Below are positions 7,319-10,717 of a stretch of DNA of 10,717 nt, piece by piece. The position numbers and the translations under genes were made by a program. Numbering within the stretch: the first letter of the stretch is position 1; every line of letters begins with the position of its first letter. Source of the DNA: Flavobacteriia bacterium (GTDB taxonomy: Bacteria; Bacteroidota; Bacteroidia; Flavobacteriales_D; Crocinitomicaceae); the NCBI GenBank assembly GCA_009925805.1, contig RFQF01000064.1, forward strand, positions 1 to 10,717. The letters run 5' to 3'. The notes below the pieces were generated by a model. It made no database searches. It was not told where the DNA came from and worked only from the letters and a program-made list of their open reading frames with translations.

Positions 7319-7419
7319 TCCTCCTTAGTCATGACGAAGCGCTGCTTGTCATGATGCCGACCGGAAGCGTCGGCACTCAGTTGGACAACTGAATATAAGG
7401 TAGCAACATAATAGGACAT
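7319..7419 (+). repeat. 101-bp tandem unit, copy 1, three-hairpin (cloverleaf-like)
   Basis: The unit opens with TCCTCCTTAG, identical to the first ten bases of the tRNA at 7521. Three hairpins follow almost without gaps. The first is TCATGAC (7329-7335) with GTCATGA (7348-7354) and AAGC with GCTT, leaving G7336 bulged and a GCT loop. The second is TGCCGAC (7355-7361) with GTCGGCA (7369-7375) and a seven-base loop. The third is TCAGTT (7377-7382) with AACTGA (7387-7392). CCTTA (7323-7327) can pair with TAAGG (7396-7400), closing all three into a four-way junction of 78 bases. A tail TAGCAACATAATAGGACAT completes the unit. No reading frame of note is present. I do not recognise it as a known element. 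Confidence 0.9.
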
Positions 7420-7520
7420 TCCTCCTTAGTCATGACGAAGCATAGCTTGTCATGATGCCGACCGGAAGCGTCGGCACTCAGTTGGACAACTGAATATAAG
7501 GTAGCAACATAATAGGACAT
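7420..7520 (+). repeat. 101-bp tandem unit, copy 2, abutting tRNA-Asn
   Basis: This is the same length as copy 1 and identical except for three adjacent bases in the loop of the first hairpin (GCT in copy 1 at 7341-7343, ATA here at 7442-7444). All stems are therefore unchanged. Its last base is directly followed by the first base of the mature tRNA. The twelve bases ATTCCTCCTTAG are found at each of the three junctions (7317-7328, 7418-7429, 7519-7530), as expected from tandem duplication or from repeated insertion at one target. Confidence 0.9.
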
Positions 7521-7594
7521 TCCTCCTTAGCTCAGTCGGTTAGAGCATCTGACTGTTAATCAGAGGGTCTCAGGTTCAAGTCCTGAAGGGGGAG
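7521..7594 (+). tRNA. tRNA-Asn (anticodon GTT)
   Basis: A complete 74-base cloverleaf can be drawn. The acceptor stem TCCTCCT pairs with AGGGGGA with one T-G wobble; the D stem is GCTC/GAGC (7530-7533, 7543-7546); the anticodon stem TCTGA/TCAGA encloses CTGTTAA with GTT at 7555-7557; the variable loop is GGGTC; the T stem TCAGG/CCTGA encloses TTCAAGT; the discriminator base is G7594. CCA is not encoded. The gene is intact even though its first ten bases recur upstream at the head of each 101-bp unit. Confidence 0.96.
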
Positions 7595-7596
7595 CG

Positions 7597-7624
7597 AAAA
7601 AGCCATCAAACGATGGCTTTTTTT
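7597..7624 (+). terminator. Intrinsic terminator of the tRNA-Asn unit
   Basis: AAAAAGCCATC (7597-7607), a four-base loop AAAC and GATGGCTTTTT (7612-7622) form an 11-bp stem running into a T tract (7618-7624), just three bases after the tRNA. The A-run on the left side means it could also stop transcripts coming from the other strand. Confidence 0.85.
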
Positions 7625-7633
7625 GTAAGATTT

Positions 7634-7674
7634 CCGCACCCTGAGTAGTCCAAAGGACGTATCGAAGGGTGCGG
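7634..7674. repeat. REP-like intergenic palindrome
   Basis: CCGCACCCT (7634-7642) pairs with AGGGTGCGG (7666-7674), with an inner GTCC/GGAC hairpin (7648-7658). The CACCCTGAG ... TCGAAGGGTG layout is that of short palindromic repeats scattered between genes in many bacterial genomes. Only one copy lies in this window, so dispersal cannot be shown here. Confidence 0.5.
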
Positions 7675-7696
7675 TCAAAAAGTAGAAATCACCGTT

Positions 7697-7738
7697 GGTT
7701 AGAGTCCCGCATGTGCGGGATGCAGCGAAAAAGCCATC
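7697..7738 (+). pseudogene. Possible collapsed tRNA copy with retained trailer
   Basis: GGTTAGAG (7697-7704) equals the D-arm segment of the tRNA-Asn at 7538-7545. AGCGAAAAAGCCATC (7724-7738) equals the tRNA 3' end plus trailer at 7593-7607. Between them is one perfect hairpin, TCCCGC/GCGGGA (7705-7720), in place of the anticodon and T arms, making the block 28 bases shorter. It cannot form a tRNA. It may be a decayed, internally deleted duplicate or a palindromic repeat that happens to share the trailer. Confidence 0.35.
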
Positions 7739-7750
7739 CATTGATGGCTT
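7728..7750 (-). terminator. Intrinsic terminator of folE
   Basis: Read on the minus strand, AAGCCATC (7750-7743), loop AATG and GATGGCTT (7738-7731) form an 8-bp stem followed by further Ts (run of five, 7732-7728). It begins 25 bases after the folE stop. The stem sequence is the same as that of the tRNA terminator, so the two probably share an origin. Confidence 0.7.
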
Positions 7751-7774
7751 CATTTATTTTTTAGGTTACTCGAC

Positions 7775-8461
7775 CTACAGCTCTATATACCTCAAAAACT
7801 CGTTTTTCTTGGCTTCTTTTTGAAATGCGCCTAAGAAAGAGGACGTTACCGTGCTGCTGCTCACGTCTTTCACCCCACGCGAAGACACGCACAAATGGGT
7901 GGCGTCAATCACCACGGCCACGTCTTCGGTTTCAAGCGCTTCGCACAGGGATTTAGCGATTTGTACCGTTAAGCGCTCTTGCACCTGTGGTCGTTTCGCA
8001 AAATGCTGCACGATTCGGTTGATTTTCGATAAGCCTATTACTTTTCCAGAAGAAATGTAGGCGACATGCGCCTTGCCAATGATCGGCACGAAATGGTGTT
8101 CGCAATTGGAATAAAACACGATATTTTTTTCCACCAGCATTTCCTTGTACTTGTACTTGTTGTCAAACAACTTTATATCTGGAAAATTCGCAGGATTCAA
8201 TCCACTAAAAATTTCCTTCACGTACATTTTTGCCACACGTGCTGGCGTTCCTCTTAAACTGTCATCGCTGCGGTCCAAGCCCAAAATATCCATGATTTGC
8301 CCAAAATGTGTGGCAATTTTTTCCATTTTTTCTTCGTCGCTCATGTCAAAGGCATCCACCCTTAACGGGGTATCTGCAGAAGTACTGATGTGCTCATCCC
8401 CCATTTCATCGAGGGTAATATCAATATACGCAGGGAGGGTGTGGAATCCGTTTTGTTTCAT
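7775..8461 (-). CDS. folE: GTP cyclohydrolase I FolE
   Basis: The product is 228 residues from the ATG at 8461, a normal length. The enzyme opens and rearranges GTP to 7,8-dihydroneopterin triphosphate, the first step of folate and pterin synthesis, as a cytoplasmic decamer. The zinc ligands are visible as Cys120 and His123 in YSNCEHHFVP and Cys191 in THLCVSSRG, with His122 as the catalytic histidine. RGTPARVAKMY (70-80), GKVIGLSKINRIV (139-151), the RPQVQERLT segment (157-165) and the final SSFLGAF are also characteristic. The first 35 residues are a poorly conserved extension. It is preceded by a likely promoter and followed by its own terminator, so it is probably a single-gene unit rather than part of the phoD run. 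Confidence 0.96.
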   Translation of the reverse strand: MKQNGFHTLPAYIDITLDEMGDEHISTSADTPLRVDAFDMSDEEKMEKIATHFGQIMDILGLDRSDDSLRGTPARVAKMYVKEIFSGLNPANFPDIKLFDNKYKYKEMLVEKNIVFYSNCEHHFVPIIGKAHVAYISSGKVIGLSKINRIVQHFAKRPQVQERLTVQIAKSLCEALETEDVAVVIDATHLCVSSRGVKDVSSSTVTSSFLGAFQKEAKKNEFLRYIEL

Positions 8462-8481
8462 TTTTTAGTTTAATCATTAAA

Positions 8482-8516
8482 CAAAATGAACCTTGAAAAG
8501 TTTATCGCGCCCCAAA
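8482..8516 (-). promoter_or_regulatory. Candidate promoter of folE
   Basis: On the minus strand TTTG (8516-8513) and TCATTTTG (8489-8482, one mismatch to TAnnTTTG) are 23 bases apart and lie 20 bases before the ATG. The spacing is at the upper limit. The whole gap between folE and the upstream gene is only 57 bp. Confidence 0.3.
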
Positions 8517-8518
8517 AG

Positions 8519-8836
8519 TTATGGTTGTTCTTTTTGCCTATACCCGCAAAACACGTAACGGTACACCACCACGAACAAGGCAAAAACCACAAATATCAGG
8601 GTAATGGGCGGCATAAGAAAAGGCCATTGCCCTGCAGAGGTCCATCCTGAAATACCCAGCGTAGTGGCGTGACCTACCGCGCACAAAACGCCAAATCTCC
8701 CAAATTTGTAAAGCACGTGGGGAGGCTGAATCTTTCTTATTGTAGCGTACCAAGGCATGGAAAAACACACAAAAACTGCTATCCCAAAAGCGACCGCCAC
8801 CCACCCCGTGTAATTCAATTGCTGATCGTTGAACAT
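8519..8836 (-). CDS. Ferric-reductase/MsrQ-like membrane protein, C-terminal fragment
   Basis: This frame encodes 105 residues with three hydrophobic segments (about 11-30, 47-62, 76-97). The pattern HVLYKFGRFGVLCAVGHATTL followed by GW...WPFLMPPITLI resembles the last half of the small heme-binding membrane proteins of the ferric-reductase-like/YedZ (MsrQ) superfamily in Bacteroidota; His56 would be a heme ligand. It starts at an ATG inside the end of the N-terminal fragment, 22 bp overlapping and in another frame. Adding one base in the ACCCCAAG stretch at 8837-8844 would join both fragments into about 212 residues (YTPK-MFNDQQLNYTG), the expected size. I therefore read it as the second half of a frameshifted gene, not an independent protein. 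Translation from its own ATG remains possible. Confidence 0.62.
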   Translation of the reverse strand: MFNDQQLNYTGWVAVAFGIAVFVCFSMPWYATIRKIQPPHVLYKFGRFGVLCAVGHATTLGISGWTSAGQWPFLMPPITLIFVVFALFVVVYRYVFCGYRQKEQP

Positions 8837-9156
8837 CTTGGGGTATAATTTTCACCAAGCAAGGCAAGGGTGCAAATGATATGTACCAAAATCCATCGGA
8901 AACCAACTGCGCCAAACGTTTTCCGCGTCCAGCCCTTGGTAAAAAGCAAACGATTTGGAAGAAGGGTTCCCACCAATAAACTGGCGCCTGTCCATGCAAT
9001 CGCCTTGTTCAATACATAGGGAATATGGATCCAATCCCAAAGTTGTTTTCCCACATGGTACCGTACGAACGCGTAGCTATAAAAGGCTCCGAACACGATG
9101 CACACTAAGATTTTAAAATGGAAACTATGTCGCGTTTTGAATTCCTCTTGCTGCAT
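8815..9156 (-). CDS. Ferric-reductase/MsrQ-like membrane protein, N-terminal fragment
   Basis: This frame encodes 113 residues from the ATG at 9156, whose A is the last base of the phoD stop codon (TAATG), so translation is probably coupled. Three hydrophobic segments are visible (about 14-33, 48-67, 82-101). PYVLNKAIAWTGASLL and FGAVGFRWILVHIICTLALL fit the first half of the ferric-reductase-like membrane domain, with His92 a likely heme ligand. After TP (residue 106) the family-like sequence stops and seven unrelated residues (RCSTISN) precede a stop codon; the family pattern resumes in the next frame. Intact relatives would carry electrons across the inner membrane through heme b, but the partner is not visible here. 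The assignment is by pattern, without database comparison. Confidence 0.62.
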   Translation of the reverse strand: MQQEEFKTRHSFHFKILVCIVFGAFYSYAFVRYHVGKQLWDWIHIPYVLNKAIAWTGASLLVGTLLPNRLLFTKGWTRKTFGAVGFRWILVHIICTLALLGENYTPRCSTISN

Positions 9157-10717
9157 TATTCTTTAACCACCCTTTTCGTCCACTGCGCCCGATCGTTCGC
9201 CATACGCAACACGTACAATCCTGAAGCTAGTTTTTGCCCCACCTCTAAGGAAAAATTTTGAATCACCTCGGTTTGTACAAATTCTTTTTCCAATACTTTC
9301 TGGCCATTCAAATTCACAAGGCTTACTTCAATTTCCTTACCCACCTCGCCCAAGAGCTGGAAACTCAATACGTCGGAGAATGGCGAAGGAAAGCAGCTCA
9401 ACACCGAAAATGCTGGTCCTCCTGTTTGTTCCGTAAGATACGCTTGCTCTTGAAAACAACCTTGCGGCATTGGCCCCAGATTCCCGAAGGGCAAGGCATT
9501 AGAACCGCTGCTCACCTTGTTGGCGTTGTACACCACATTGGACACATTTGCACAATACGTACTGGTATTGCTGGCATCGTACAAGGTATTCACGAACCAA
9601 AATTCATTCTGCGCGCGCTGGGCATTCAAATCCAAGAGACCGTAGCCGTGATGGGTTAAGTCCACGAATTTCATGTGCGCATTGGAAACAGAAATTAAGC
9701 TCTGTGCCGCTTGCGAATTCTGTGCGCCCAACCCAAAGTCGTTGCCTTCATCAAAATTGTCTGAACTCGCTGACGGTGGGATAAATTCTACCGCCAAGGA
9801 TCCGTTGCCGTTGATGGGATTGTAATTCAGGAAATTGTACGGATTATCCGAAACATTGATCGCGAAGGCGCAATGAAAATCTCCTGAGTACACGATCACG
9901 TTGTTGATGGGCTGATTTTTCAACAGCTGCATTAGCTGGTTGCGCTCGTGGGAATATCCATCCCAATTCTCCAACACAAATGGCACTCCGGCCAATTGAA
10001 ATTGAGAAAACATCAATCCGTTAGCGATGATTTTCCATTTTGCTGTAGAGGTCTGAAGGCCATTCAATAGCCAGGAAAGCTGCTCAGGTCCGAGCATTTT
10101 GGCAAATTGTGAGTTGTACAAGGTATCGTTCACCCCGGTAGGAATTCTATCTCGCTGGTACAAACGATCGTCCACCACAAATACATCCACCATGGAACCG
10201 AAGGAGAATTTCCTCCAATTTTTAATGAAGTTGGAGCTGTCGTCACGCACGGGGTTCCACTCCCTAAACGCCTTCACGGCCGCCCACTTACGGGCTTGGT
10301 AGGAACCGTATTGGGCCTGATGTTGCAAAGATGTATCTGAAACAGCATCTACCACGATGTCGTGATCGTCCCAGATTTGCACAAAAGGATACAGCTGGTG
10401 GCAGCGGTTCAAATAGTTGTCCAATTTATACTGCGAGTACCTGGTCCGGTAATCATTAAGCTGCCAAATTTCTGCGTTAGGCTGGTGGGCTCTGTCGTCC
10501 ACCCCTCCCCCTTGTTCGTAGATGTAGTCACCCAAGTGAAATACGGCATCCACGTCGTTTCTATCCGCCAGGGCCTTGTAACTGTTGAAATACCCTTTCG
10601 TGTAGTCGTTGCAATTCACAAAGGCCAATCGAGTTGCCAGTTGAGATGTGCTTAGCGTTTTCGTTCTTCCCACCACGGAAGTATCGCCATCGCAGAAAAA
10701 ACGGTAGTAATAGATGG
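9156..10717 (-). CDS. PhoD-like alkaline phosphatase with T9SS sorting domain, N-terminus outside window
   Basis: The frame is open to the right edge, giving 519 visible residues. The first codons (IYYYRFFCDGDTSVVGRTKT) are the end of the PhoD N-terminal domain, so the GTG at 10676 is not the real start. The catalytic domain shows NCNDYTKGYFNSY (Cys about visible residue 35, equivalent to the Fe-ligand Cys of PhoD), HLGDYIYEQG (Asp63), IWDDHDIVVD (116-123) and YSGDFHCAFA (GDFH at 278-281), the metal-binding motifs of PhoD-type phosphatases and phosphodiesterases. From about residue 437, FPSPFSDVLSFQLLG to the C-terminal YVLRMANDRAQWTKRVVKE forms a T9SS type A domain. It is predicted to be an exported Ca/Fe-dependent enzyme releasing phosphate from organic esters. 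It overlaps the next gene by one base. Confidence 0.92.
   Translation of the reverse strand, partial: IYYYRFFCDGDTSVVGRTKTLSTSQLATRLAFVNCNDYTKGYFNSYKALADRNDVDAVFHLGDYIYEQGGGVDDRAHQPNAEIWQLNDYRTRYSQYKLDNYLNRCHQLYPFVQIWDDHDIVVDAVSDTSLQHQAQYGSYQARKWAAVKAFREWNPVRDDSSNFIKNWRKFSFGSMVDVFVVDDRLYQRDRIPTGVNDTLYNSQFAKMLGPEQLSWLLNGLQTSTAKWKIIANGLMFSQFQLAGVPFVLENWDGYSHERNQLMQLLKNQPINNVIVYSGDFHCAFAINVSDNPYNFLNYNPINGNGSLAVEFIPPSASSDNFDEGNDFGLGAQNSQAAQSLISVSNAHMKFVDLTHHGYGLLDLNAQRAQNEFWFVNTLYDASNTSTYCANVSNVVYNANKVSSGSNALPFGNLGPMPQGCFQEQAYLTEQTGGPAFSVLSCFPSPFSDVLSFQLLGEVGKEIEVSLVNLNGQKVLEKEFVQTEVIQNFSLEVGQKLASGLYVLRMANDRAQWTKRVVKE

Noticed and set aside
7355..7375. Second hairpin of the unit as an anticodon arm (hidden tRNA)
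   Set aside because: The 7-base loop CGGAAGC lacks T33, the neighbouring arms do not match D and T arm sequence rules, and no TTC motif is present.
7319..7520. CRISPR array or integron attC sites as explanation for the tandem units
   Set aside because: Repeats abut without variable spacers, only two copies exist, and there is no cas gene, integrase or typical attC core site nearby.
7556..7753. Minus-strand open frame of 65 codons over the tRNA and its flanks
   Set aside because: It reads through the tRNA antisense, two terminators and a palindrome, so it cannot be a real gene.
8837..8844. Programmed -1 frameshift in the split membrane gene
   Set aside because: The bases ACCCCAAG do not form an in-frame X XXY YYZ heptamer, and no strong downstream hairpin was seen; a simple indel is more likely.
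8538..8999. Third minus-strand open frame of 153 codons across the membrane gene region
   Set aside because: The other two frames together show membrane-protein patterns and conserved His positions; this one lacks such segments and looks like a frame shadow.

Overview
The window reads as ordinary chromosome from a free-living member of the Bacteroidota, most likely Flavobacteriales. Two secreted proteins end in a type IX secretion (Por/T9SS type A) sorting domain. Several starts are preceded by the Bacteroidota -7 box TAnnTTTG (spermidine and tRNA genes perfect, others with one mismatch), and leaders are AT-rich without Shine-Dalgarno sequences. The best-supported identities are PrmC (partial), SpeD-SpeE fusion, SlyD, SSB, FolE, tRNA-Asn(GTT) and a T9SS-exported PhoD-like phosphatase (partial).

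Layout. Positions 1-1959 (minus) hold a tight three-gene run: an S8 subtilase, a small secreted NTF2/SnoaL-like protein, and the first 70 codons of prmC. A 78-bp divergent promoter region separates it from a large S8 subtilase with a T9SS tail (2038-4845, plus). The plus strand continues with speDE (4922-6205), slyD (6233-6742) and ssb (6815-7258), each with its own candidate promoter. Positions 7299-7624 hold a tRNA-Asn transcription unit: promoter, two 101-bp tandem repeats, the tRNA and a terminator. Between the tRNA and folE are a REP-like hairpin, what looks like a collapsed tRNA copy, and the folE terminator. The minus strand then carries folE (7775-8461), a small ferric-reductase/MsrQ-like membrane gene split by a frameshift (8519-9156), and a phoD-like gene running off the right edge.

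How the parts relate. SpeDE makes spermidine from putrescine and decarboxylated AdoMet in one polypeptide. FolE starts the pterin/folate pathway. SlyD and SSB are housekeeping. The two subtilases and the PhoD are exported, two of them as T9SS cargo, fitting an organism that degrades external polymers and organophosphates.

The most unusual items are: (1) the 101-bp tandem units ahead of tRNA-Asn, each beginning with the first 10 bases of the tRNA and predicted by eye to fold as a three-hairpin cloverleaf, the two copies differing only in one hairpin loop; (2) an S8 peptidase that keeps its catalytic Asp, Asn and Ser but has lost the segment carrying the catalytic His; (3) the split heme-membrane gene, with one of two putative heme-ligand histidines on each fragment. 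All alignments and folds were done by eye, without database search or folding software.
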